Program-made: the position numbers and the translations under genes | Shown: positions 1-6,104 of the stretch, one piece after another | How positions within the stretch are numbered: position 1 is the first letter of the stretch | Layout: every line of letters begins with the position of its first letter | The notes under the pieces: model-generated | Seen by the model: the letters and a program-made list of their open reading frames with translations, nothing else | The model's database searches: none | Told to the model about the DNA's origin: nothing | Assembly (NCBI GenBank): GCA_029256365.1 | Contig: JAQSYB010000086.1 | Span: 1 to 7,547 of the forward strand | Direction: 5' to 3' | Length of the DNA stretch: 7,547 bases | From: Clostridia bacterium | GTDB taxonomy: Bacteria; Bacillota; Clostridia; Lutisporales; Lutisporaceae

Positions 1-7
1 ACTATGC

Positions 8-484
8 CTATTTCTCTATAAGCATTGAAATTGTACTTAACATATTTTCAATGAAGCTTACACTTCCCCACAAGATCACTTTTGTTCTTTTGTCTTTTTC
101 ATCATATTTTATATGAACAGAGGATTTCCCCATTTCTTCGTCTTTACAGTTTGCCACAGCAATTAGTGTATTGGATATTCTAATAAAGTCATCCTTTTCA
201 ATCTCTTTGATATCTACTGCAGCAGATACATGGATCCGTTCTGATTTCTTTTCTGCCTCTTGGTTTGCAGTAGTGAAGTCAATGCTCAATTCTTTGTCTA
301 TGTTTTCATCTGCATTGTCATTGTTTTTCTCTGCAAAGGTGCTTAAATCATGTCCTGTGATTCTCCACTGCTTTCCGACCTTACTTGCTCTAAGCTTACC
401 TTCATGGATAAACTTTCTTATGGTTTTATGATGCATACCCAACAATTCTGCAATTTGATCTATGGTATAAAATTTATCTTCCAT
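8..484 (-). CDS. Excisionase-type helix-turn-helix DNA-binding protein
   Basis: Probable DNA-binding regulator of 158 residues. The N-terminus (FYTIDQIAELLGMHHKTIRKF, then EGKLRASKVGKQWRI) is a clear MerR/excisionase-type winged helix (HTH_17-like) covering about residues 5-52. A charged Asn/Asp/Glu/Lys-rich linker follows at about 53-85. The C-terminal part, about 60 residues, has alternating hydrophobic patterns and no family that I recognise. In-frame translation can begin at 502, but GGAGGG at 495-500 lies inside that extension and 10 nt before the ATG at 484, so 484 is preferred. The gene is alone behind a perfect consensus promoter, with no integrase or other phage gene next to it. It is therefore more likely a stand-alone regulator than a true recombination directionality factor. 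The phased repeats upstream are candidate binding sites for its own control. The fold call is firm; the role is inferred. Confidence 0.85.
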   Translation of the reverse strand: MEDKFYTIDQIAELLGMHHKTIRKFIHEGKLRASKVGKQWRITGHDLSTFAEKNNDNADENIDKELSIDFTTANQEAEKKSERIHVSAAVDIKEIEKDDFIRISNTLIAVANCKDEEMGKSSVHIKYDEKDKRTKVILWGSVSFIENMLSTISMLIEK

Positions 485-494
485 ACAATTTCTA

Positions 495-500
495 CCCTCC
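495..500 (-). promoter_or_regulatory. Ribosome binding site that sets the HTH gene start
   Basis: GGAGGG on the minus strand lies 10 nt upstream of the ATG at 484. The alternative ATG at 502 overlaps this site and would begin only about 10 nt after the predicted transcription start, with no Shine-Dalgarno of its own. Confidence 0.7.
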
Positions 501-519
501 ATGATAAATCTATGTACAA

Positions 520-548
520 ATTATAATAGAGCATAAAGGAAATGTCAA
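520..548 (-). promoter_or_regulatory. Perfect consensus sigma-A promoter for the HTH gene
   Basis: On the minus strand there is TTGACA (548-543), a 17-nt spacer, and TATAAT (525-520). Both hexamers match consensus exactly. Transcription should start near 513, giving a leader of about 29 nt that just holds the GGAGGG ribosome site. A promoter this strong in front of a small DNA-binding protein usually implies repression or another limiting control. Confidence 0.85.
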
Positions 549-550
549 TT

Positions 551-600
551 TTTTATTGCTATTTGTTGTACTTTATTGCACTTTGTTGTTATTTCATTTT
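551..600. repeat. 10-bp-phased direct repeat array upstream of the HTH promoter
   Basis: Read on the plus strand, successive 10-bp units begin at 551, 561, 571 and 581 with cores TTTATTGC, TTTGTTGT, TTTATTGC and TTTGTTGT. A degenerate fifth unit (TTTCATTT) begins at 591. Seen as a 20-bp period, the 18-mers at 552-569 and 572-589 agree at 16 of 18 positions. The array starts 2 bp upstream of the -35 hexamer, at about -38 to -87. It could be a cooperative operator for an excisionase-like protein, an UP element, or phased T-tracts that bend the DNA. Confidence 0.7.
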
Positions 601-610
601 TGTGAATGAA

Positions 611-648
611 TAAGAAAAATGCCCAGGAAAGTGTTTTCCATGGGCATT
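611..648 (-). terminator. Rho-independent terminator after the PhnB-like gene
   Basis: The arms at 618-625 and 641-648 form an 8-bp stem (AATGCCCA/TGGGCATT). A single bulge and a further 5-bp stem (GGAAA/TTTCC) sit inside it. On the minus strand the hairpin runs directly into ATTTTTCTTA. It lies about 22 bp past the stop at 670, so it should end transcription of the VOC-family gene and insulate the HTH gene. Confidence 0.85.
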
Positions 649-669
649 ATATATATAACTCTTTTTTAG

Positions 670-1554
670 TTATTTTCCTAGTCGTGCTCTCTCTAAGGCT
701 TCCAGATCGAATTTTTTCATCTTTAGAAAAGCCTCTGTCACTCTCTGAACTTCTTCCTTGGTTCCATTGAACAAAACATCATCAAAATTTGAAGGAACAA
801 TCTGCCATGACACCCCAAATTTGTCCTTAACCCATCCGCATTGTTCAGCCTCAGGTACTGCTGAAAGCTTATCCCAGAAGTAATCAATCTCTTTTTGGTC
901 TTCACAATTTACCATGAGGGAAAATGCCTCGTTGAAATGAAAGTCTACATCAAAAGCATTGTCCATAGCCGAAAAAGACATGCCGTCAAGCTTAAAAGCA
1001 GCATAATTTATCTTAGCATTAGGCGACTGTGCTTCTCCTTCGCCATATTTGCTTATTAAGCCTACTTCTGAATCTTCAAATACTTCAGCATAATATCTCA
1101 CAGCTTCTTCAGCCTTCCCACATGCTTCATTTGAAAAAAGTAAATTCGGCGTGATCTTTTGAATAATTTCTCCACTGTCAACAAGCATCAGCTGCCAAGA
1201 CAAGCCATATCGATCTTGTATCCAACCGTACCATTTGCTAAAGGGGTACTCTCCTAGTGGCATCAGCTCCTGACCACCTTCAGATAAAGCCTTCCATTTC
1301 GTATTCACTTCATCTACTGTACTGCAAGCTACCATCAATGATATGGATGGATTAAATTTAAAGTATGGACCTGCACTGATTGCAGAGAATTTTTGTCCAG
1401 CCAATTCAAAGTTTACAACCTCCGTATCTCCTGAGGGTGTATCTCCAAGTACCGTCACATTTAACAATTTAGATTGGTCAAATAAACTGATATAGAACGT
1501 GGCCGCTTCCTTTGCCTCTTTGTCATACCATAAATGTGGAACAATTTTTTGCAT
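670..1554 (-). CDS. Tandem PhnB-like VOC superfamily protein
   Basis: A 294-residue cytosolic protein made of two PhnB-like (3-dmu-9_3-mt / glyoxalase-fold, VOC superfamily) domains, about residues 1-127 and 131-256, plus a charged helical tail. Each repeat opens with the same element (IVPHLWYDKEAKEAATFY and ITPNLLFSNEACGKAEEAVRYY) and closes with the same one (GWIQDRYGLSWQLM and GWVKDKFGVSWQIV). These are the usual landmarks of the family, often annotated as 3-demethylubiquinone-9 3-methyltransferase domain proteins; that enzymatic name is not evidence of function. His7 in domain 1 is Asn137 in domain 2, so the two halves may not bind metal alike. The ATG at 1554 has an ideal AAGGAGG site 5 nt upstream. 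No promoter of its own is convincing, so co-transcription with the membrane protein 140 bp upstream is possible. Substrate unknown. Confidence 0.88.
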   Translation of the reverse strand: MQKIVPHLWYDKEAKEAATFYISLFDQSKLLNVTVLGDTPSGDTEVVNFELAGQKFSAISAGPYFKFNPSISLMVACSTVDEVNTKWKALSEGGQELMPLGEYPFSKWYGWIQDRYGLSWQLMLVDSGEIIQKITPNLLFSNEACGKAEEAVRYYAEVFEDSEVGLISKYGEGEAQSPNAKINYAAFKLDGMSFSAMDNAFDVDFHFNEAFSLMVNCEDQKEIDYFWDKLSAVPEAEQCGWVKDKFGVSWQIVPSNFDDVLFNGTKEEVQRVTEAFLKMKKFDLEALERARLGK

Positions 1555-1694
1555 ATTGACCTCCTTCTCGCATCATTACGACAAACAGATTTTTGTAGTA
1601 TTTTAATACCGATTATTTTATCTAAATGTAGTTTTCCTTTAATTCTACAGTTATGACTCAATAACCTTTTCTGCACCATGTTTATTGTTTCACA

Positions 1695-2024
1695 TTATAG
1701 CATCCTATATATTGTTATTAGTACACCTATCACAAATATCGTGGTAAATATAGCTTTATTGTTTTTAGCCAACCATTTTGGTAAGAATATATCAAATCCC
1801 ACTTCACGATCTTCTGTATATTTATATCCCCAGACCGTTAGCGGACATCTCCATTTATAGATCATTAGAATAACTCCTTCTAAGAGCACAGCGCCTATTG
1901 CTAAAAACAAATAAATATCAATTTTATTAATAATTCCGGCATAAAGTATATACCCGATAATAAAAACATAAAAAGCCCAAATTATGGTGTGTACTAGTTT
2001 TAGATAAAATAAATGTTTGTTCAT
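1695..2024 (-). CDS. Small integral membrane protein, unknown function
   Basis: A 109-residue hydrophobic protein with three likely transmembrane helices, at about residues 8-30, 37-56 and 88-106. A conserved-looking polar loop between helices 2 and 3 carries KWRCPLT (58-63) and GFDIFLPKWLAK (76-87). Small membrane proteins with a CPLT loop are widespread and uncharacterised (DUF2784 has a comparable CPLT element); I cannot place this one in a named family with confidence. The ATG at 2024 is preceded by GGGGGAG with 5-nt spacing, a convincing ribosome site. It lies 140 bp upstream of the VOC-family gene on the same strand with no terminator between them. No enzymatic residues are evident, so I give no function. 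Confidence 0.75.
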   Translation of the reverse strand: MNKHLFYLKLVHTIIWAFYVFIIGYILYAGIINKIDIYLFLAIGAVLLEGVILMIYKWRCPLTVWGYKYTEDREVGFDIFLPKWLAKNNKAIFTTIFVIGVLITIYRML

Positions 2025-2045
2025 TGTATCTCCCCCTTATAGTAA

Positions 2046-2074
2046 ATTATTTCATAACTGGTTTCGTATAGCAA
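2046..2074 (-). promoter_or_regulatory. Candidate promoter for the small membrane protein
   Basis: On the minus strand there is TTGCTA (2074-2069), a 17-nt spacer and AATAAT (2051-2046). Transcription would begin near 2039, leaving a short leader that just contains the GGGGGAG ribosome site. Spacing is ideal, but the -35 matches consensus at only 4 of 6 positions. Confidence 0.4.
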
Positions 2075-2236
2075 GGATGATGAGATAACTGTTCATCATA
2101 AGTATATGGTTATTTTGACTAATGAGAGGAGGTATTGAATCCATTGAATTGCAATGAAGCTGCTCTAATTTTTCAAAGAACCAGTATAAGCTAAAACCTT
2201 CGGAAATACTATTATATAGAATTAGTTTTTAGAAAG

Positions 2237-2266
2237 TTGTAAATGAATATGAATAAGTGGTAAAAT
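2237..2266 (+). promoter_or_regulatory. Candidate promoter for the aminotransferase
   Basis: TTGTAA (2237-2242), an 18-nt spacer and TAAAAT (2261-2266). Transcription would begin near 2273, about 75 nt before the start codon, leaving room for the two downstream dyads in the leader. Confidence 0.5.
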
Positions 2267-2280
2267 AGTACTATATCAAA

Positions 2281-2313
2281 TGGTATACAAAATACATCAA
2301 GTATCTGACTTGA
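2281..2313 (+). promoter_or_regulatory. Two small dyads, candidate operator, ahead of the aminotransferase
   Basis: TGGTATACAA (2281-2290) is a near-perfect palindrome with the GT-ATAC spacing often seen in GntR-family operators. TCAAGT/ACTTGA (2297-2302 and 2308-2313) is a 6-bp inverted repeat with a 5-nt loop. Both lie just downstream of the predicted transcription start, a position suited to repression. No regulator gene is adjacent, so the regulator is unknown. Confidence 0.3.
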
Positions 2314-2347
2314 ATATTAAAAAATACATATTAGAGAAGGAGTTTTA

Positions 2348-3667
2348 ATGATGAGTAAACCGATTTTATCCGCTCATTTTGAATCAAGAACACCATCAGA
2401 TGTTCGTCTGGCTCAAATGAAGTATGAGGAGCGCAAAGTTAAACCAGAAGCTGTAATTAATGTAGGTATAGGTAACGTTTCTCTTCCAACAAATCCAGCT
2501 ATGATGAAAAGAATGTTCGAGCTTGGTGCCCCTGAAAGCCCATTTGCAAAGGGCGTTGTAAGATATTCAACTACTGCTGGTGTTCCAGAGTGTCAGGATG
2601 CTTTTAAGAACATACTTAAGTGTGAGGGCTTCGATACAAGCAAATTGTTTGTTCAGGTAACAGATGGTGGTTCTGCTGCTATGGAATTACTATTAATCGG
2701 TGTTTGCGGTCCTGCTGGCACTGGCGAAAAACCGCTTATGGTAATTGACCCTGCTTACACCAATTATATTTCCTTTGCAGAAAGAGTTGGACGTAAGATT
2801 GTTACAGTACAGCGTAATTTAAGTGAAGCTGGTAAGTTCAGTCTACCAGAAATAAATAAAATTGAAGAAGCAATCCAAAAGCATAATCCTGGTGCTCTTC
2901 TTGTGATACCTTATGACAATCCAACAGGACAGTACTTTGATTTTGAATCATTGAAAGAGCTAGCTAAATTATGTGTGAAATACAATCTGTGGATGGTTAG
3001 TGATGAAGCTTATCGTGAGCTCTTCTACGAAGAAGGCGGCAAGCTTGTAAGCATCTGGGGAGTTACAGACGCAGAGGTGCCTGGCATAGAGGGCAGAAGA
3101 ATCAGTATTGAGACTGCATCAAAGGTATGGAATGCTTGTGGTTTAAGAATCGGTGCTATGATTACTGACAGCGCTGAATTTAACAACCGTGCTATTGCAG
3201 AAAATACTGCAAATCTTTGTGCTAACGTAATTGGTCAGTATATATTTGGTGCTTTGGCACATGAAAGCAAGGAACAAATTGCTGATTGGTGCAAGAGCAT
3301 AAGAGGCTATTACAAAGATCTAATATTAAATGTATATAACGGTCTAAAGGCGCAGGAGCCTGGCTTAATTGTTTCCAGCCCTGATGCATCCATATACTCA
3401 GTAATTGATGTTAGAAATGTAGTAAAGCCTGGATTTAATGGCATCGACTTCATCTTATATTGTGCACAGGAAGGGTCCGTTAAGATTGACGGTGTTGAAA
3501 CTACTCTGCTTGTAGCACCGATGAAGGGCTTCTACAATGTAGCCAAGGGTGAGCAAAACCCAGGAAACACACAGTTCAGAATTTCATTTGTAGAAACTCC
3601 TGAAAATATGGCAAAGGTTCCTGAATTGTTTGTTAAGCTTTTAAGACAATTTGAAGCACAAAGATAA
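2348..3667 (+). CDS. PLP-dependent class I/II aminotransferase
   Basis: A 439-residue cytosolic aminotransferase of fold type I that uses pyridoxal phosphate to move an amino group between an amino acid and a 2-oxo acid. Visible landmarks in order: NVGIGNVSLPT (about 38-48), the N-terminal substrate loop; NPTG (191-194), whose Asn contacts the PLP ring; SDEAY (218-222), with Asp219 for the pyridine nitrogen and Tyr222 for the O3 atom; SK (258-259), with Lys259 as the Schiff-base lysine; Arg267 eight residues on, for phosphate; and FRISF (410-414), with Arg411 for the substrate carboxylate. All core catalytic residues are present. The length is somewhat above the usual 390-400, the extra residues being spread through loops. 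Two adjacent ATGs (2348 and 2351) both fit AAGGAG; spacing is 5 or 8 nt. It is monocistronic between a promoter and a terminator, and no pathway genes are adjacent, so the amino acid specificity cannot be assigned. Confidence 0.93.
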   Translation: MMSKPILSAHFESRTPSDVRLAQMKYEERKVKPEAVINVGIGNVSLPTNPAMMKRMFELGAPESPFAKGVVRYSTTAGVPECQDAFKNILKCEGFDTSKLFVQVTDGGSAAMELLLIGVCGPAGTGEKPLMVIDPAYTNYISFAERVGRKIVTVQRNLSEAGKFSLPEINKIEEAIQKHNPGALLVIPYDNPTGQYFDFESLKELAKLCVKYNLWMVSDEAYRELFYEEGGKLVSIWGVTDAEVPGIEGRRISIETASKVWNACGLRIGAMITDSAEFNNRAIAENTANLCANVIGQYIFGALAHESKEQIADWCKSIRGYYKDLILNVYNGLKAQEPGLIVSSPDASIYSVIDVRNVVKPGFNGIDFILYCAQEGSVKIDGVETTLLVAPMKGFYNVAKGEQNPGNTQFRISFVETPENMAKVPELFVKLLRQFEAQR

Positions 3668-3695
3668 GAAATAGAATCACATCATATTAAAATCA

Positions 3696-3726
3696 AAACC
3701 GTCGGTTAACCCGACGGTTTATTTTT
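3696..3726 (+). terminator. Rho-independent terminator after the aminotransferase
   Basis: A perfect 10-bp stem (AAACCGTCGG at 3696-3705, CCGACGGTTT at 3711-3720) with loop TTAAC is followed by ATTTTT. The A-rich flank on the left gives T-rich sequence on the other strand. It may therefore also serve the convergent L,D-transpeptidase gene, which ends at 3779. Confidence 0.93.
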
Positions 3727-3778
3727 ATCCCTTAGACCCATTCTATTTTCGCCATACATCCTGCCTGACACCAAAATT

Positions 3779-5179
3779 CTAATTCTCTTCCTCATAACAA
3801 ATAATAGGCGTTCCATCCTCTATATTCTCAAAGATCTTTTTAGCTAAGTATGGTGGGACATTGACACATCCATGACTTCCATTTCTCTTATAAATATTGC
3901 CTCCAAAAGAATATCTCCAGCTAGCATCATGTATTCCTATGTTTCCATTAAAGGGCATCCAATAGGTTACTTCAGCTTCATAATTGTGTCCTCTTAAGAT
4001 TGATTCTTTGTCCTTATAATTAAGCATATAAACTCCGACCTTAGTAGAGTATCCTTTGTTGGGATTGCCTGTTACTACGGCACCTTGGGTAAAAAGCTTT
4101 CCATTTTTATAAAACCATAAATGCTGCTTTGTTATATTAATTTCTACATAGGTATTGCCAATGTCGTTTTTATCCCTAGTGAGAGCCTTTTGCGAATATA
4201 TAGGTTCTTTTTCAAGTACGTCGCCACGTTTTATATGTTCTATCAATGCTTTTGTTTCAGCCGCTCTATCAATTTTCCATCCATAATAACCGCCTTTCAC
4301 TTCTACCATGGTATTCCTGGATGTTTTGATTCTTCTCGCTATACCTACTGTATCATGCTTTTTTCCCAAGCCTTGCACATATTTCTCAACTGATTTTTCA
4401 TCGATTCTTATATCTAAATTTTCATCAACACTAAGCCATTGTTTTATAATACTATTATCTAAAATTTCACTTTCACTTCTAATGTTATATGTAATTTTTG
4501 TTGATATGCATTTATTTAAAATATCATTGGTCCTACGAGCTTTATCAGAGCTTAGGGTGTACTTCGGATTTGCATAACAATGATTTTCATTTAGATCTAA
4601 TTCTGTCTTTCCTCTTTGTATCATCTTTTGTATCATATCGTTTAATTTGTCTCTATATATCCTATTCCCATATATCTCTGGGATCATTTTATAGGAGCCA
4701 TTTGAATACTGGAAGCCTACATTTTGAGGTTCAATCATCTCTTTGTTTAAGCAATTTAATTCATTTATTCGATTCTCTAAGCTGCCCTTATCATAAACAT
4801 ATAAACCTTCTACATAATAGTTTTGTTTTGCTATTAATGAACTGAACCATTTCAATGATTTTTGCTTTGAATAAATTTTATAAATACCATTTCTTTCATT
4901 GTATTGCAATCCGATATCTTGTCCTGCTAATTCGTCGATTTCACCATTTCTTTCTATTAACTGCAGCTTATAACCCTTAATATAGCCTCTCATGATATCA
5001 TCTACAGTATCATGAGCTATTAGGGAAACATCTACTCCATTTATTACTGTATTAAAAAAGAAATGGTTTGCAAAGTAAAGTGAGGCAAGTAAATATATAA
5101 GTATAAGTGAAGCTATTAAAATAGTCGTATTTCTTGCAAACTCACTTTTAAAATACTTATTCGTATTGATATTCTTCAT
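3779..5179 (-). CDS. Membrane-anchored L,D-transpeptidase (YkuD domain)
   Basis: A 466-residue cell-wall enzyme that probably forms 3-3 meso-diaminopimelate cross-links in peptidoglycan, or exchanges its peptide ends. A basic N-terminus and one transmembrane helix (about 17-37) anchor it with the rest outside the cell. NGVDVSLIAHDTVDD (47-61) begins a long extracellular region up to about 330, arranged like the PG_binding_4 repeats of clostridial relatives. The catalytic YkuD domain covers about 343-462. It contains GIHDASWRYSFGG (His417) and GSHGCVN (Ser435, His436, nucleophile Cys438, Asn440), matching the His-X17-SHGC signature. GVYML and YWMPFNG are also typical. The active site appears intact. 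The start at 5179 has only a weak AAGGG about 11 nt upstream, but no better in-frame start keeps the anchor. It is a single gene, convergent with the aminotransferase. Carboxypeptidase activity is an alternative. Confidence 0.93.
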   Translation of the reverse strand: MKNINTNKYFKSEFARNTTILIASLILIYLLASLYFANHFFFNTVINGVDVSLIAHDTVDDIMRGYIKGYKLQLIERNGEIDELAGQDIGLQYNERNGIYKIYSKQKSLKWFSSLIAKQNYYVEGLYVYDKGSLENRINELNCLNKEMIEPQNVGFQYSNGSYKMIPEIYGNRIYRDKLNDMIQKMIQRGKTELDLNENHCYANPKYTLSSDKARRTNDILNKCISTKITYNIRSESEILDNSIIKQWLSVDENLDIRIDEKSVEKYVQGLGKKHDTVGIARRIKTSRNTMVEVKGGYYGWKIDRAAETKALIEHIKRGDVLEKEPIYSQKALTRDKNDIGNTYVEINITKQHLWFYKNGKLFTQGAVVTGNPNKGYSTKVGVYMLNYKDKESILRGHNYEAEVTYWMPFNGNIGIHDASWRYSFGGNIYKRNGSHGCVNVPPYLAKKIFENIEDGTPIICYEEEN

Positions 5180-5232
5180 ACTAGTTGATACCCTTCATCG
5201 AAATACTTTTTATTAAAATAGTTAGCTTATTA

Positions 5233-5262
5233 ATAATATGTTTGTATTTCCGACTTTAACAA
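5233..5262 (-). promoter_or_regulatory. Candidate promoter for the L,D-transpeptidase
   Basis: On the minus strand there is TTGTTA (5262-5257), an 18-nt spacer and TATTAT (5238-5233). The start would be near 5226, giving a leader of about 47 nt. The surrounding 5180-5374 is very AT-rich, so chance matches are likely. Confidence 0.4.
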
Positions 5263-5367
5263 TATCAATCTTTATATTTCTTAAATTTACATTGTTTTTT
5301 TATCTTTCAACCCCTCTTTTTGTGAATTTTGCTGTACATTATGAATTCCTACTTATCATATAAAATG

Positions 5368-5376
5368 TGATAAAAT
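5368..5376 (+). promoter_or_regulatory. Candidate extended -10 promoter for the RimJ-like GNAT
   Basis: TGATAAAAT has the TG-N-TAAAAT form of an extended -10. No good -35 is present at the expected distance. This position would place transcription start near 5383, upstream of the preferred ATG at 5450 and downstream of the longer in-frame ATG at 5375, in agreement with the shorter start. Confidence 0.3.
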
Positions 5377-5438
5377 GAAGTTACCTGTTATGATATGCTT
5401 TATCTATAACAATACAAAATATCTGTGGATGTCTAAAT

Positions 5439-5444
5439 GGAGGG
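5439..5444 (+). promoter_or_regulatory. Ribosome binding site that sets the GNAT start at 5450
   Basis: GGAGGG with 5-nt spacing to the ATG at 5450. The in-frame ATG at 5375 has no Shine-Dalgarno, and the 25 residues it would add do not look like the start of a GNAT domain. Confidence 0.8.
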
Positions 5445-5449
5445 AAAAT

Positions 5450-6004
5450 ATGAGAATAGATAGCAAAGAAATATATCTGAGGTCCTTGGAGATTTCTGAT
5501 GCTGAAGACTTGCTGGCACTGCAGCTAAGAAACAAGGACTTTTTTGTTAAAACCGCTCCAACGCAGCAAGAGGACTTTTATACCCTTGATTGCCAGCTGG
5601 AATACATAAAAAGAGGCATTCATCAGCAGGAAAATGATCAGCGTTATGGCTTTGGCATTTTTCACAAGGAAGACAGCTTATTGATTGGAAATATCATGTT
5701 GGCTGCGATCATGCGCGGCCCTTTTCAGAGCTGTATCTTGGGCTATTCCTTGGATCAGCAATACAACGGCAGGGGGTATATCTCTGAAGCCGTTAGACTG
5801 CTTGTGGATTTCGCATTTAACGAGCTAAAGCTCTTCCGCATTGAGGCAGGTGTAATGCCTTCCAATATTGGATCTATCCGAGTATTGGAAAAAGCGGGCT
5901 TTCAAAAAGAAGGCTTGAGCCGAAAAAATATTGAGATAAACGGAAAGCGAGAAGATCATCTGCTTTTTTCAAAACTGGTAGAGGAAAATGAAACTGTGCA
6001 ATGA
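5450..6004 (+). CDS. GNAT acetyltransferase, RimJ/RimL-like
   Basis: A 184-residue cytosolic N-acetyltransferase that uses acetyl-CoA. It follows the Acetyltransf_3 plan: the N-terminus IYLRSLEISDAEDLLALQ (8-25), a beta-strand core, then motif A around QQYNGRGYISEAVRLL (103-118). Its Q-x-x-G-x-G/A-like loop binds the CoA pyrophosphate. The sequence PSNIGSIRVLEKAGF (137-151) is the classic motif B of RimJ/RimL enzymes, and a final strand ends in DHLLFSKL. Relatives acetylate ribosomal protein N-termini or small molecules; the target here is unknown. Translation from the GGAGGG-preceded ATG at 5450 gives the normal family length. Its codons (CTG, CAG, GGC, GCC) look more GC-rich than those of the flanking genes, which may reflect acquisition from elsewhere. 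It is convergent with the GNAT gene on the other side of the shared terminator. Confidence 0.9.
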   Translation: MRIDSKEIYLRSLEISDAEDLLALQLRNKDFFVKTAPTQQEDFYTLDCQLEYIKRGIHQQENDQRYGFGIFHKEDSLLIGNIMLAAIMRGPFQSCILGYSLDQQYNGRGYISEAVRLLVDFAFNELKLFRIEAGVMPSNIGSIRVLEKAGFQKEGLSRKNIEINGKREDHLLFSKLVEENETVQ

Positions 6005-6026
6005 TTTGAGAGTTATATTAGATTAT

Positions 6027-6080
6027 AAAAACAAACAGGCCAGAAGTGTTGATATACAACGGTTCGGCCTGTTTGTTTTT
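6027..6080. terminator. Long bidirectional terminator between convergent GNAT genes
   Basis: A perfect 15-bp stem (6027-6041 with 6066-6080; AACAGGCC/GGCCTGTT at its core) has A-tracts on the left and T-tracts on the right, so it can end transcription from both sides. The 24-nt loop can fold further: GAA/TTC at 6043-6045 and 6063-6065, and GTTG/CAAC at 6048-6051 and 6057-6060. This gives an imperfect hairpin of over 20 pairs. It begins 22 bp after the stop at 6004. Confidence 0.92.
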
Positions 6081-6104
6081 CATTATGATACAGCTTACTA
6101 ACGT

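Larger units (their letters stand above)
2025..2347. other. Intergenic region between divergent genes
   Basis: About 320 bp without a supported gene. It holds the leftward promoter (2046-2074), a 7-bp inverted repeat ATGATGA/TCATCAT (2077-2083 and 2093-2099), and an isolated strong Shine-Dalgarno-like AGAGGAGGT (2125-2133). That site faces a very short reading frame (TTG at 2135 or 2144, stop at 2192-2194). The rightward promoter (2237-2266) and two small dyads downstream of it complete the region. No tRNA, riboswitch fold or insertion sequence was recognised. Confidence 0.6.

Noticed and set aside
171..431. Plus-strand 86-codon frame opposite the HTH gene
   Set aside because: Antisense of a well-supported coding region with no ribosome site or recognisable motif.
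1461..1679. A 72-codon minus-strand frame overlapping the start of the VOC-family gene
   Set aside because: It is a shifted reading of the VOC N-terminus plus AT-rich upstream DNA. The VOC frame has the ideal ribosome site and family similarity.
1678..1860. Plus-strand 60-codon frame opposite the small membrane protein
   Set aside because: Its hydrophobic character mirrors the antisense of transmembrane codons; the minus-strand gene has a strong ribosome site.
2077..2099. Inverted repeat ATGATGA/TCATCAT considered as a terminator or operator
   Set aside because: Seven AT-rich pairs with a 9-nt loop and no T-tract; a chance dyad is likely in this composition.
4121..4845. Several plus-strand frames of about 90-115 codons opposite the L,D-transpeptidase
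   Set aside because: They are rich in Phe, Ser, Leu and Tyr as expected from antisense of an AT-rich gene, lack ribosome sites, and overlap one another.
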